From: a virus
Direction: 5' to 3' (one strand)
Length of the DNA: 36,674 nucleotides
IMG/VR virus record: IMGVR_UViG_3300008110_000174
Location: 1 to 36,674 of that record
Both the position numbers and the translations under genes were made by a program. The notes under the pieces were generated by a model. That model ran no database searches and had not been told where the DNA came from. It worked only from the letters and a program-made list of their open reading frames with translations. Shown here piece by piece: positions 8,218-17,670 of this stretch (positions are counted from its first letter, which is position 1; the number at the start of each line of letters is the position of its first letter).

Positions 8218-10726
8218 GCTACTATTCACGGATGGCCGGCCCCTACAGGCGCGAGAGCTCATAGAGATGCAGGATCTCTTACACTTGCATGTAGAGGAGA
8301 TGAGCCGCAGTCTATACGATGTCTATTACCTAGCAGAGGTAGATATAATATGGGCGTCCCCCAGTCTAACAATACAAGGTGGTCTGATATATATAGAGGA
8401 GGAGGGATGGTATCGTATCAACCCAGCCCAGCTAACTATAACCGGTAACGCCAACGTTACACTCCGCATATACCGGATAGATTATGATGGGCGCAGTATC
8501 CTATTTCCTGAACCAGTAGTAGGGCAGGACGGTTACCCATTCCTGCAGATATCGGGGGGCCAGATACTCATATACGATGGTAAGCGATTCAGTCGGGCCC
8601 CGCGCAGTAAAGTAGCGTCACTAGAAGAGACCATAGAATTAGTGGACAAGGAGGTATACGGCAACTACATCCAGCGAGGCCTAGAGGTACTGGGCCTGCG
8701 CTTCGATAGTGCACTAGAGATAGACCTAACACAGAATCAACCTATTCAACGTCTGGCCGTCCAGCCGGGCCGGGCCTTCATAGATGGTAAGATAGTGGAT
8801 CTATACGAGCCTGTCTATCTGCCCATGATGGTTAGTGGTGAGATCGTCATAGATAAGAAAGGTGAGGTGAGAATAGGTACGGGGCCCCTCACGCTAGCGC
8901 GTATACGTAATAGTGAACTAATAGCCAGCGATAATAGATGGGTAGAGCCCGGCCTACTGCGAGATCTACAGGTTAAGTTGAACACACTACGAGAGGAGGC
9001 TATAGATATCGTTCTAGAACGACTTAACTTCTACTCGGGGGCCCCGCGTATTCTAGAGAGCGGCTTTGTAGAATCCTTCCAGAATACACTGGGGACTGAC
9101 ATCACAGCTCCTGGCTTCGATTGTGCTATGACGGGGTACATGACACTACCTAGCTCGTATAACACGATCAGACCCGATAATCTAACTATAAGCAGTAGTA
9201 GTAATGTAACCATAACGGAGTCTGGAGGGAGCCTGCAGACGGCGTATCTACGACCTGCCCCTGGTACTATAATTGATCAACGACGCGCTACAGGCAGTCT
9301 GGCATTAGCAGCCCAGACACGAGACGTGCGTATGACGCTCAACCCACCAGTAGTAGCACCCGATGCAAGGCGCATCGAGTACCAGATAGGCCGTCTCACT
9401 ATAGCCACCGAGGCAGTGCAAGTCACAATCACTCTACAGGGTCTGTTATCTCTAGAGAGTGGTATAGTATTACAAATAGACGGACGGGCTCCCCAGGCTA
9501 CAGTAACCCGTGGCTCTATAGAAGACGGACGCTATAGGGCTGATGTCAGCGGCACACTAGTAGCAAATATAGCAGTCCCTTCTAGTAGCGCAGCACTATC
9601 TATAACAGCAACAGGAAGTGGATGGACAATAGGGCAGTGTCTGGAGTTCGGTTCCACTGGAGCCCCCGCACCAGCTGTAGTACAGGTCAGGGAGGGTATG
9701 GCACAGCTATTTACTCTATCAACAGCCAATACTATAACGGGTATACGCGTATATCCTGCGGGGGCCATAAGCGCTTGGGTGAGTCTAGTAGCAGCACCCA
9801 ATAATATACCAGAGGAGAGGGAGCTAGGACGGGTCCGCCTACAGGTAACGAGCGGTAGCCCTGATACACCAGTAGAGTTGACCTTCGACCCGCCCATTAA
9901 TCTAGTGGCAGGTAGTTACTGTGTGGTCATTAGTGCCACTAGCCCGGGCTCTATGCACATCAATACAAACGCACAGCTTGCTATATCACGAAACCAAGAA
10001 GGGCCCGACATACCCGGCTACCTCCTGACACGCAGTGGTAGTAACTGGCAGTCACAGACCAATAGTGATCTAACATACCAGCTAATAGGAGGGAGTCTAG
10101 GTTCGACAGGCTATATAGACTTCACCTATAGCCCAGCGCCTGAGGCGGACACTCAGGTAGACCTAACACAGCTCAATAGCCTCTGGAGTTATAACCTAGG
10201 TCAGGGGGGCTCATTCTCTACCTTCTATAGGGAAGGGCAGGAGCTAGTGCCCTTACCCGAGCGAGCTACGGAGCTGCCAGATAATCTAGAGATGAGGCTA
10301 GTGCTCTTCACTACAGGTACGACACCCATAGTCTACCTCAACAGGAGTATACTGATTATAGGGCGGGCCCGTTCTAAAGCTACCTGGATCAGCATAGATT
10401 ATCCTACGCGTGACTACACTAACGTCAAGGTTATATACCGCGCCTTCCTACCGCAGGGTAGTAGTGTAGTAGCCAGTGTCAGCTCCAATGGGGGCCAGAC
10501 GTGGACTGAAATGCCTACTCCTACCACTACGCTGGTAGATGGTAATATACCCCTCATTGAGAATGAGACTACATTGTCCGACCTCACTCCCACTGTATTA
10601 GTGCGTCAGGGTGATAATGATGTACCATTGGCCAGAAATCGCATACGCATTAGATTACAAATAATCGTAAGCGGCACTATAACTAGATTACCCTATGTCT
10701 CGAGCCTGCAGTGTCTGACATATTAG
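8204..10726 (+). CDS. Large DUF4815-like tail/baseplate protein 2
   Basis: 840 aa. The N-terminus has TDGRPLQARELIEMQDLLHL, the same P(L)QA.(E/D)LLEMQ block as the upstream 1359-aa protein, which places both in the DUF4815-like group. The remaining sequence is beta-rich with no long coiled coil. ATG 8204 overlaps the previous stop by 14 nt, and its own end overlaps the GTG of the next gene, so the series is translationally coupled. Probably a second baseplate or fibre-base protein. The family assignment rests on the first 120 residues only. Confidence 0.65.
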   Translation: MERTKLLFTDGRPLQARELIEMQDLLHLHVEEMSRSLYDVYYLAEVDIIWASPSLTIQGGLIYIEEEGWYRINPAQLTITGNANVTLRIYRIDYDGRSILFPEPVVGQDGYPFLQISGGQILIYDGKRFSRAPRSKVASLEETIELVDKEVYGNYIQRGLEVLGLRFDSALEIDLTQNQPIQRLAVQPGRAFIDGKIVDLYEPVYLPMMVSGEIVIDKKGEVRIGTGPLTLARIRNSELIASDNRWVEPGLLRDLQVKLNTLREEAIDIVLERLNFYSGAPRILESGFVESFQNTLGTDITAPGFDCAMTGYMTLPSSYNTIRPDNLTISSSSNVTITESGGSLQTAYLRPAPGTIIDQRRATGSLALAAQTRDVRMTLNPPVVAPDARRIEYQIGRLTIATEAVQVTITLQGLLSLESGIVLQIDGRAPQATVTRGSIEDGRYRADVSGTLVANIAVPSSSAALSITATGSGWTIGQCLEFGSTGAPAPAVVQVREGMAQLFTLSTANTITGIRVYPAGAISAWVSLVAAPNNIPEERELGRVRLQVTSGSPDTPVELTFDPPINLVAGSYCVVISATSPGSMHINTNAQLAISRNQEGPDIPGYLLTRSGSNWQSQTNSDLTYQLIGGSLGSTGYIDFTYSPAPEADTQVDLTQLNSLWSYNLGQGGSFSTFYREGQELVPLPERATELPDNLEMRLVLFTTGTTPIVYLNRSILIIGRARSKATWISIDYPTRDYTNVKVIYRAFLPQGSSVVASVSSNGGQTWTEMPTPTTTLVDGNIPLIENETTLSDLTPTVLVRQGDNDVPLARNRIRIRLQIIVSGTITRLPYVSSLQCLTY

Positions 10727-11046
10727 AGAGTATAGTAACGCGTATACCAGTTAATCACGCTGTGCCCCTCATCATAGGGGCACTATACCGTCGTACTGTA
10801 TCACAGCTGGCAGCGCGGGGCTACGATAATAGACTGGCCCTATTATTACAAGGCCTCCCTATAGCTGACTTCACAGATGAGGAGCTCGATTACCTAACAA
10901 CGCTACCACTAGGCCTCCTAACGGCAGGTATGACTAGTACGTATAGAGAGCTGTATTACCGCGGGCAGTATATTCATATACCCTCTTATCTATCTGACCA
11001 CACCATAGCCCAATTCCTAGTAATAGTGGAGAGCCTACGTGAATAA
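10711..11046 (+). CDS. Small unknown tail-operon protein
   Basis: 111 aa from a GTG start at 10711 that overlaps the previous gene by 16 nt; its stop overlaps the GTG of the next gene by 8 nt. It is largely helical by eye (ESIVTRIPVNHAVPLIIGAL, then a run of Leu/Tyr-rich helices). No known motif is visible. The tight coupling on both sides suggests a structural or assembly role in the tail. Confidence 0.6.
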   Translation: MSDILESIVTRIPVNHAVPLIIGALYRRTVSQLAARGYDNRLALLLQGLPIADFTDEELDYLTTLPLGLLTAGMTSTYRELYYRGQYIHIPSYLSDHTIAQFLVIVESLRE

Positions 11047-14000
11047 TCCCTTATCTTTAAATGGCACTATACCATCGGGTCATTCCGTTAGAAAAGCGTA
11101 CTTTGAATTATTAGGTGAAGATGATACAGATGCGACTGCAATCCTATCGGTTAATACTGTTATTGTTGAATTAGGTGCTATTATACCTACTAGCTATAGC
11201 CCTTCTTATATAAATCTTCTATCTCAATTATTATCAACAGCAGATGGTAGCTTAAAAGCCCACGTAGTAGAGAAAGTAAGAGCAATAATTGGGAGAGTTG
11301 GTAATAATCCTAATATTCCACAGATGCAGGCGATTATTGGCGATACTCCCTCACGATTAGCGCCCGCCCCACCTGGCACAACAGTTAGCCCTAAGTTGGG
11401 GTTAACTGATGTAGTACCAGAGGAGGGGTTACGCCTTACCTCCTATTTTAATTTTGACCCCTCCGATAGCGATATAAATCTTCTTGTAGGACTACTAGTT
11501 GATGATCGATTAGATGATGAAGCCAGAGGACAGGCTATAAAGTACCTTAAAGATACAGTCTCTACATTGCCTATTAGTATGGACCTCACCGAGGTAGGAA
11601 AAGAGAAGGCTAGGGCGTATATAGCAAAACTTGACACTCCGAGTAGTACAGTTATACCTACAGGTAGTAAAGTAGATATTTCTAAGGGGGATGCCAACAA
11701 ATCAACAACTAAGCAGGAGCCGACTATAACGTATCCACCTGCGGCAGACTGGGGTATGAGGGTTACACAAGTAGACACTAATAAGAGTTATTTCTTCAGT
11801 CTATTGCCGGCTATGGACTCAGTCATACCTATGACAGCGAGTAAGGATGTACCCAACGCACTGCCGGGATTATACATACGAGTTAAGGCTAATATAGCTA
11901 AGTTGCGGGTACCAGGCAGCACACCTATCTACCAACACATGGGGATAGATAGTGTGATGGTAACTGTAGTAGGGATGTTCACTGGAATGGATGGTGATAA
12001 ACCGAGCCCGGCTACCTATCTATCTCATGCTACTGGTAAGGATAAGGTCGGGACTCTTATGGCTAAGCTAGATACTTATGGCGCTATGCAGAGTTTTTAC
12101 GAGCACGCATACCTGAGTGGGGCTGATCTAGACGTAGAGATCAACATGGCACGCTACCAGGCCTTCGACGTAGAGGAGGGGGTGATACGTTCAGCTAAGA
12201 CAGGTAATCCCCGCTTCCGCGGGCACTTGTCACTACTCGAGGTAGCACATGCACGTAGCGATAGAACATACTATACGCTACAATTCGAGACGCGCTCTCT
12301 AACGGAGGATAAGTGTGAGATAACTAAGATAGATCACATACCTGATAGTCTCAAGGAGAGACTAAGCCAGGTCGCAGTAGAAGAGCAGACCGTCGCAGTT
12401 GAGAGCATCAGGACTATAACTGACGACATTAATATGGCTAAGGAGGGAACCAATGGCAAAAAGATATCTGAGTGGGAGAGTGGGGATCCTGACCCCAGCG
12501 GCCGGGCCCTTCGCGTAAATGAAGTATGTGATAACGACGGTAAGTGTAGATACTACGTCTTCACTCCAGGAGGGCAGCTATATGAAGAAACTGATAAAGA
12601 GGAAATAGATAAACTCAAGAATGAGAGAATAGGGGGCTGGAATACTAATAGACTTATACGCACTGGAGCAAGTATTGCAGCTACAGTGACAACCTGTGCT
12701 GTAGCTGCAGGCTCCATACCTGCAGCTGTTACCATTGTAGGAGGAGTAGTAACAGCAGCGGCGGCCGCAGGTTGCGGTGCTGTTGCAGGTGATCTCATTA
12801 ATACAGTTGCTAATGGAGATAACAGACAATACACGCCTGTCGAGGCGGCCATAGACGCAGTAACTATACTGGCTCCTACTAAGATAGGAGCCGCAACGCT
12901 AGGCAAAGTAGTTGGTGTTGGGGCTAAGGTTGCATCTGCCCCAGTAAAACTCGCGGGTAAGGTTGTATCAAAGACTGGTATATTAAGTACTGGGCCAGCA
13001 GCTAAGATAACTAGTAGCCTGGCTCAGTCCACTCAAGGTGTTCGTAGGGCTATTCTCTCTACTGCTAATAAGGCTAAGAATAGCGCAGTAAACTTTGCAC
13101 TGAGCCCCACTCCCGATATACTACAACCTCCCTCGAATTATCTCAGTAGTAGTAACGTCGCGGCTAGGTTCACTAGGTTTATAACTCCTGGCCTAGGCTC
13201 AGCCAGTAATACAACTAATGCAGTCGACGACGCAGGCCGGTCGACTGGCCGCGTTTCTACTGCTACTTCTCAGACTAATAATATTGTTGATGATACAGTT
13301 ACTAACGCTACACGGTCAACTTTAACAAGAAGGGATATTCCTAATATAGATAAGGTAAGTCAAGAAAGCGGCAACATAGCCATCCAAATGCGTAATGAGA
13401 ATATATCTATAGATGATGCGTCTAGATGGATAGTTGATAATTATCCAAATGCTAATTCTGGAGAAGTACTCCGTGCTAGACAAATTATACGTAATAATGT
13501 TGATTTTCCAGTAGAAGATGATCCTGCTTCGTTGGCCACTGCCCTATACAAAGAAGGTTATAACCCACAAGATATGAGCCCAGCTGAATTAATTAATTAT
13601 ATTAAGAATGCTAGGCCCGGCATATATGACGAGGCTAGGCCCGGCATATCTGACGAGGTTGTGACTAGTTTAAAGAATCAGGTACTCAGTGAATATAATG
13701 AGAAGTATCCCAGAGCTATAACTGATGAGGGCGTATACAATGACATTATAGAGATTGCCGATACTCTACGCCCAGACGCCACTCAGGCCCAGAAGCTAGA
13801 GGCTCTTGAGAATATCCCTGATAAAGAGGGGGGCCTCCAAGTACTTAACGAGGTACTAAATAGACGATTAACTAGTAATATAAGAGTTACTTCAGTAAGA
13901 CCTCCAGAAGAGGCGCTTCCTCCTCCACTTAATCCTGACGGTACCCCTACTACCTTAGGTCCTGCTGCAGGCTCTATTGATGGTGAGCCCATTGTTATTA

Positions 14001-14686
14001 TAGACGATACGTTCAATACTATTGATTCTATAGTACCTATACCTACGAATACACTAACCGCGCCAGCCGCACCAGTAGGATCGCCTGGCAATATACAAAC
14101 TAATACAGGTGCTGCACCTGTATCTGCACCGGCTTCTCCAGCTAATAAGGTTATTTCTATTACGGGAGGGGGAACCATATCAGAAGAAGCAGTTGCTAAC
14201 GACATAGCTGCACTCATACCTGATGTGGGGAATATTCCGGATGCAGTACTTGGAAATGAAGTAATAGACTATCTAGGGGCTAGTCAGGCAATATATAGTC
14301 CTGATCAAGTAAACGAGATAGTAAACTTAGTCAAGCAAAATAATCCTGGGTCTCCAGTAGTACCTAGAGTAGCTAATACAGGTGATATACAGGATATAGT
14401 AGAGCAACTACCTGATAGATTGGGTACGCCTACTAATCAAGTGGTAGGGCGGGCTCCAGATGCTACAACTGGTCATGCTACTATTAGCCGTTCTACTTCG
14501 CCTATACAAATAGAACAAATAGCAAAGAATCAGGCACAAGCAATATTAAATAATAATCCCGACATAAATCCTGATAGGCTATCTAATAATCAGATACTCG
14601 CTCTTGTTGACGTAACCTTTGCGATAGGTTTTAACAGAGATCTATTTGCTACTACTATACGTAATTATATAAGAGTTTTGAAATAA
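11039..14686 (+). CDS. 1215-aa mosaic virion-type protein with hydrophobic Gly/Ala segment
   Basis: GTG start at 11039, with GGAG upstream in the previous gene. Three parts are visible. Residues 1-240 are helical and use codons closer to bacterial flanking DNA. Residues about 240-530 have phage-style codons and a beta-rich globular look (QHMGIDSVMVTVVGMFTGMD), possibly a baseplate or tail domain. Residues about 541-590 form a Gly/Ala-rich hydrophobic stretch (AVTIVGGVVTAAAAAGCGAV), which is like segments that precede toxin domains in polymorphic toxins or like membrane-inserting virion segments. The C-terminal third is helical and Asn/Pro-rich, with codon use again unlike its neighbours. A 24-bp tandem duplication gives ARPGIYDE-ARPGISDE. 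No catalytic motif is recognised. Possible roles are baseplate hub extension, ejected protein, or spike. Confidence 0.6.
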   Translation: MNNPLSLNGTIPSGHSVRKAYFELLGEDDTDATAILSVNTVIVELGAIIPTSYSPSYINLLSQLLSTADGSLKAHVVEKVRAIIGRVGNNPNIPQMQAIIGDTPSRLAPAPPGTTVSPKLGLTDVVPEEGLRLTSYFNFDPSDSDINLLVGLLVDDRLDDEARGQAIKYLKDTVSTLPISMDLTEVGKEKARAYIAKLDTPSSTVIPTGSKVDISKGDANKSTTKQEPTITYPPAADWGMRVTQVDTNKSYFFSLLPAMDSVIPMTASKDVPNALPGLYIRVKANIAKLRVPGSTPIYQHMGIDSVMVTVVGMFTGMDGDKPSPATYLSHATGKDKVGTLMAKLDTYGAMQSFYEHAYLSGADLDVEINMARYQAFDVEEGVIRSAKTGNPRFRGHLSLLEVAHARSDRTYYTLQFETRSLTEDKCEITKIDHIPDSLKERLSQVAVEEQTVAVESIRTITDDINMAKEGTNGKKISEWESGDPDPSGRALRVNEVCDNDGKCRYYVFTPGGQLYEETDKEEIDKLKNERIGGWNTNRLIRTGASIAATVTTCAVAAGSIPAAVTIVGGVVTAAAAAGCGAVAGDLINTVANGDNRQYTPVEAAIDAVTILAPTKIGAATLGKVVGVGAKVASAPVKLAGKVVSKTGILSTGPAAKITSSLAQSTQGVRRAILSTANKAKNSAVNFALSPTPDILQPPSNYLSSSNVAARFTRFITPGLGSASNTTNAVDDAGRSTGRVSTATSQTNNIVDDTVTNATRSTLTRRDIPNIDKVSQESGNIAIQMRNENISIDDASRWIVDNYPNANSGEVLRARQIIRNNVDFPVEDDPASLATALYKEGYNPQDMSPAELINYIKNARPGIYDEARPGISDEVVTSLKNQVLSEYNEKYPRAITDEGVYNDIIEIADTLRPDATQAQKLEALENIPDKEGGLQVLNEVLNRRLTSNIRVTSVRPPEEALPPPLNPDGTPTTLGPAAGSIDGEPIVIIDDTFNTIDSIVPIPTNTLTAPAAPVGSPGNIQTNTGAAPVSAPASPANKVISITGGGTISEEAVANDIAALIPDVGNIPDAVLGNEVIDYLGASQAIYSPDQVNEIVNLVKQNNPGSPVVPRVANTGDIQDIVEQLPDRLGTPTNQVVGRAPDATTGHATISRSTSPIQIEQIAKNQAQAILNNNPDINPDRLSNNQILALVDVTFAIGFNRDLFATTIRNYIRVLK
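13610..13657 (+). repeat. Two-copy 24-bp in-frame tandem repeat
   Basis: Units 13610-13633 and 13634-13657 differ at one base (tAt versus tCt), so the duplication is recent. It keeps the frame and duplicates eight residues, ARPGI(Y/S)DE, in the 1215-aa protein. Confidence 0.9.
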
Positions 14687-14697
14687 GGGAGGGTCTA

Positions 14698-15846
14698 ATG
14701 AGATTACTGATATACATAGGTCAGTCTGTAACTATGAGATATCTAGTAGGTAAGGTAGAGTCTCAGGTGACGGGTACGCTATCTATCACTGATAAGATAG
14801 TGACAGTAGGGCCCGCCCGTTCTAACCTACGAGATGTACTGATTATAATACAAGGCAATAATACTATCTACACTAGGCCAGATGGCACGCCGACCTATAA
14901 CGCCCCAGTGGCGCAGACACTAACACGTCCGTTTAACTGGGCTGCTGACGCAGAGAGGGCTGTGATAGAGTACCTAGAGCAGGGTATAGCGCCAGAGGTA
15001 CAGCTTATACGCCGTACTGCACTAGTCACATACATAGATAGCATCATAGTAGAAGCAGTCAGATTAATTGATAATGACCTCATATTAGAAACAGCAGCAG
15101 GAGACGTAAGAACGGCAGTCAACGCAATACTCCAGATTACTACTGGGGTTCCATCTCGATGGAGTGATAGTATAATAAACCTGGAGGTATGGTTAGAATC
15201 TCTGGGCTCAGGTCGTTTCTACATAGATAGAATAGGAGACGCCACAACGATAGAGGCAGATACAGTCTATACTAGTCGGGGCCGTCAGATAGTAGGTAGA
15301 CTAGGGGATATAACTGTAACAATGCCAATAGAGACAGTAGAGAGTGTAAGACAAGGCGATAAGACGTGGTTTAATACCCGGCCGCCGCGGGGGCCTATAA
15401 TTCCTAACTTAGGTCTACTCCGTGCTGCTACTAGGTTTATACGAAACTACACAATAAATGAGACTATAGGCGCAGAGTTATACGATACGTATCTAATAGA
15501 TGGTACTCGTATAAGCAGCCGGGCCATGTATTTACAGGATGGCTGCATAGTATTAGCAAATGGGCCAGAGAGCTGGTGGGTCAGTATAAGAGATGTAAGG
15601 TTACTGACGGCTACTATGTTCTCTGGTCTATCAGTTAATACGCTTATACAGCCGGGCAGGTCTACTCCACAGGCCCGTACTGTATCTATACAATCATCGA
15701 TAGGCGTAATATATAGGGAAGGTGACTATAAGCCCATATTCTTCTTATCTATAAAAGAATGGAGTAATATATTCATTCTTGCTACATACGAGAATGATAA
15801 TTACCTAGTAGCTAAAGAGGAGATTGGCCGAATTGAGTACTATTAA
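14698..15846 (+). CDS. Unknown tail-operon protein, 382 aa
   Basis: ATG 14698 follows a strong GGGAGGG Shine-Dalgarno. The protein is beta-rich with charged helices, has no membrane segment and no motif that I recognise; the C-terminus ends KEEIGRIEYY. It lies between the 1215-aa gene and a run of small tail-type genes and overlaps the next gene, so a virion role is likely. I considered a capsid identity but saw no capsid-like pattern or adjacent protease/scaffold. Confidence 0.6.
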   Translation: MRLLIYIGQSVTMRYLVGKVESQVTGTLSITDKIVTVGPARSNLRDVLIIIQGNNTIYTRPDGTPTYNAPVAQTLTRPFNWAADAERAVIEYLEQGIAPEVQLIRRTALVTYIDSIIVEAVRLIDNDLILETAAGDVRTAVNAILQITTGVPSRWSDSIINLEVWLESLGSGRFYIDRIGDATTIEADTVYTSRGRQIVGRLGDITVTMPIETVESVRQGDKTWFNTRPPRGPIIPNLGLLRAATRFIRNYTINETIGAELYDTYLIDGTRISSRAMYLQDGCIVLANGPESWWVSIRDVRLLTATMFSGLSVNTLIQPGRSTPQARTVSIQSSIGVIYREGDYKPIFFLSIKEWSNIFILATYENDNYLVAKEEIGRIEYY

Positions 15847-16669
15847 ACCATGGCAAGAACTAGTAGCAGAACAGCGGCGGCTCAACCCCACGCGGCCGTA
15901 TCAGCCGCAGGCAGGTCTATTTGAGTATAAGGGCCTAGATGCACTAGTCATAGAGGTAGAGAGTTACACATGGGTAGGAATTCAGTGGCTGGGCGGCGAT
16001 TTATGGGGCCGTCGTGGCTGGCAGGAGATAGCCGTATTTGTAAGAATAGATGGCCAGAGCTGGGCCAATAGGCGATATATCTACTTACCAGTAGATTTAG
16101 TAGAGCATCTCCTGCCATATATACCAATGGTAGATGGTGGTTATACACTACGTTATCCCTCAGCGAATGATCTAGTACCTATATTCAGTGGTAGGGTGGT
16201 GTTGTTAAGTAGTCAGGGTATACACCCCCTATTACCCGGCTGGGTATGGACTGGGCGAGTGATATGGCCTTACTATGAATATCAGCATGTATCAGGTGAT
16301 ATAGCACCGCCTGATACTCTCCAGTGGAGTAGGTTGAGACCTACTAATCTACTAGATCCCCTTGGTCCACCAAGCGTAGAGCAGATGACGCGTACACTAC
16401 CTAATCTAGTAGGTGAGTTACCCACTAGATTAGAGGAACCCTGGATAGGAACGTATACGGGCTGGTCTACTATTAATTATGGTGAGGAGACGACGCTATA
16501 TCAATATAGAGCCCAGACTCAGGAATTATTCCTACTAGATAGCCCCCCATTATTAGATAGTATTTTATACAAACAGCAGTGGTTAATTGATAGGGTGCGC
16601 CTCAGTCATAGAGTTGTACAGGGCGTAGTTATACAGCAGACAGTAACAGCAACATTGAGATTATGGTAA
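15833..16669 (+). CDS. Unknown Trp/Tyr-rich tail-operon protein
   Basis: 278 aa from TTG 15833, chosen because GAGGAG at 15817-15822 gives a normal spacing; the TTG at 15824 is too close to it. It overlaps the end of the preceding gene. The protein is rich in Trp, Tyr and Leu (WVGIQWLGGDLWGRRGW), beta-rich, and without signal or membrane segments. No family recognised. Composition and context suggest a structural tail component. Confidence 0.6.
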   Translation: MSTIKPWQELVAEQRRLNPTRPYQPQAGLFEYKGLDALVIEVESYTWVGIQWLGGDLWGRRGWQEIAVFVRIDGQSWANRRYIYLPVDLVEHLLPYIPMVDGGYTLRYPSANDLVPIFSGRVVLLSSQGIHPLLPGWVWTGRVIWPYYEYQHVSGDIAPPDTLQWSRLRPTNLLDPLGPPSVEQMTRTLPNLVGELPTRLEEPWIGTYTGWSTINYGEETTLYQYRAQTQELFLLDSPPLLDSILYKQQWLIDRVRLSHRVVQGVVIQQTVTATLRLW

Positions 16670-17031
16670 CTAAGCTAGATCTAGTTAAGGATAGAGCTAT
16701 TATACGGGGGGCCCTCTGGGATCTACTGACTATACTACGTCAGGGAGATCTAACAGCAATGCAGTGCCGGGGCCAGATACGAGATGGGGAGGATGGTGAG
16801 TTATTTGCTAACTTTGAGTTTGAGCCCCTAACTACAGTAAATAGAGATGGAGTGATCTACACACGTATTAAACCCTATCTAGGTGCTACACGTACTAAGC
16901 AGATACCTACTACAGCGCTCCGCCAGACATGGTTCTATGATATAGAGTTATATGACCCCCTTGATGATGATATAGTGTATAGAATCATCGACGGCGCTGT
17001 AGAGAGCCGCCTTAACATAACACTACCTTAA
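16663..17031 (+). CDS. Small tail-associated protein of a common phage family
   Basis: 122 aa. The pattern RGALWDLLTI..., then GQIRDGEDGEL, then WFYDIELYDPLDDDIVYRII, then GAVESRLNITLP matches a widespread family of about 110-130-aa phage proteins encoded near tail and baseplate genes. These have a starting helix, a Q-I-R strand, a YDIEL strand, and a G.V....IT ending. I cannot attach a Pfam number. ATG 16663 overlaps the previous stop. Likely a virion component; the exact position is unknown. Confidence 0.6.
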   Translation: MVTKLDLVKDRAIIRGALWDLLTILRQGDLTAMQCRGQIRDGEDGELFANFEFEPLTTVNRDGVIYTRIKPYLGATRTKQIPTTALRQTWFYDIELYDPLDDDIVYRIIDGAVESRLNITLP

Positions 17032-17032
17032 T

Positions 17033-17503
17033 ATGTACACAAGAGCACTATACTCCTTCCTACTATCTCAGATTAATACTAATCTAGTAGTCATTCTAAT
17101 CAATCGACCCCAATTAGGTATCGGTACTGTATTAACCGCCGATGAGATAGATGCCCGCCTGAATATCACTATGGCTCAGGCAGCCCTCTGGGAGATTAGT
17201 GGTTATAGTAGATTCATCATCACTACCCCAATCATCACTATCCCAACGCGTACAGCCCCCACTGCTAGTCTGGTTAGTACTGCCACATTCACGCCATCAG
17301 GGGGGACGATAGGGCCCTTTACTCATGCACTGGTAGTACGGGGGGCTAACCTAACTGGTGCCACTCCAGCTAATGGTAATAACCGCGGCAGTAACGTGGG
17401 TACTGTAGTGCACATAGAAACCGTAGTTAGCGCACCACTCTCGGTAGCGCCACCTGCAGTATACAATTACACTATCAATTTACTGCTCAACGAGGAGGCA
17501 TGA
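17033..17503 (+). CDS. Unknown tail-operon protein, 156 aa
   Basis: It starts one base after the previous stop (TAAT-ATG). An N-terminal helical part is followed by a Thr/Ala/Asn-rich beta region (PSGGTIGPFTHALVVRGANL) resembling small fibre or decoration proteins. No known motif. Its last codons (GAG GAG GCA) form one arm of the inverted-repeat system that follows. Confidence 0.55.
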   Translation: MYTRALYSFLLSQINTNLVVILINRPQLGIGTVLTADEIDARLNITMAQAALWEISGYSRFIITTPIITIPTRTAPTASLVSTATFTPSGGTIGPFTHALVVRGANLTGATPANGNNRGSNVGTVVHIETVVSAPLSVAPPAVYNYTINLLLNEEA

Positions 17504-17561
17504 CCCATGTAGCTGCTACCTAGTAGAGAGGCCAGCAGGGTATAGTTCTCTGGCCTCCTCG
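17491..17561 (+). promoter_or_regulatory. Competing inverted repeats, attenuator-like
   Basis: One right arm can pair with either of two left arms. CGAGGAGGC (17491-17499) is perfectly complementary to GCCTCCTCG (17553-17561). GAGGCCAG (17528-17535) is perfectly complementary to CTGGCCTC (17550-17557). The two pairings share 17553-17557 and so exclude each other. There is no T-run, so this is not a plain terminator. The first arm overlaps the end of the 156-aa gene, so passing ribosomes would melt it. The regulatory role for the downstream 262-aa and terminase genes is inferred. Confidence 0.45.
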
Positions 17562-17670
17562 ACTGTTAGTGCCATTCATTCCCATACTACCATCTCAATA
17601 CTAAGCATAGTGTCAATTACTACACGAGCCGTGCTATAGCCTTTCAAATCTATAGTCAAGTACATGCGCG

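Noticed and set aside
12553-12906. Antisense frames across the Gly/Ala-rich segment of the 1215-aa gene
   Set aside because: Low-complexity shadow of the sense coding sequence.
14698-15846. 382-aa protein as a major capsid protein
   Set aside because: Length is compatible, but no capsid-like motif is seen, and no protease, scaffold or portal is next to it.
17504-17670. Minus-strand promoter-like sequence (TTGACA and TTGACT near 17600-17660)
   Set aside because: The -10 elements are poor and there is no minus-strand gene for it to drive.
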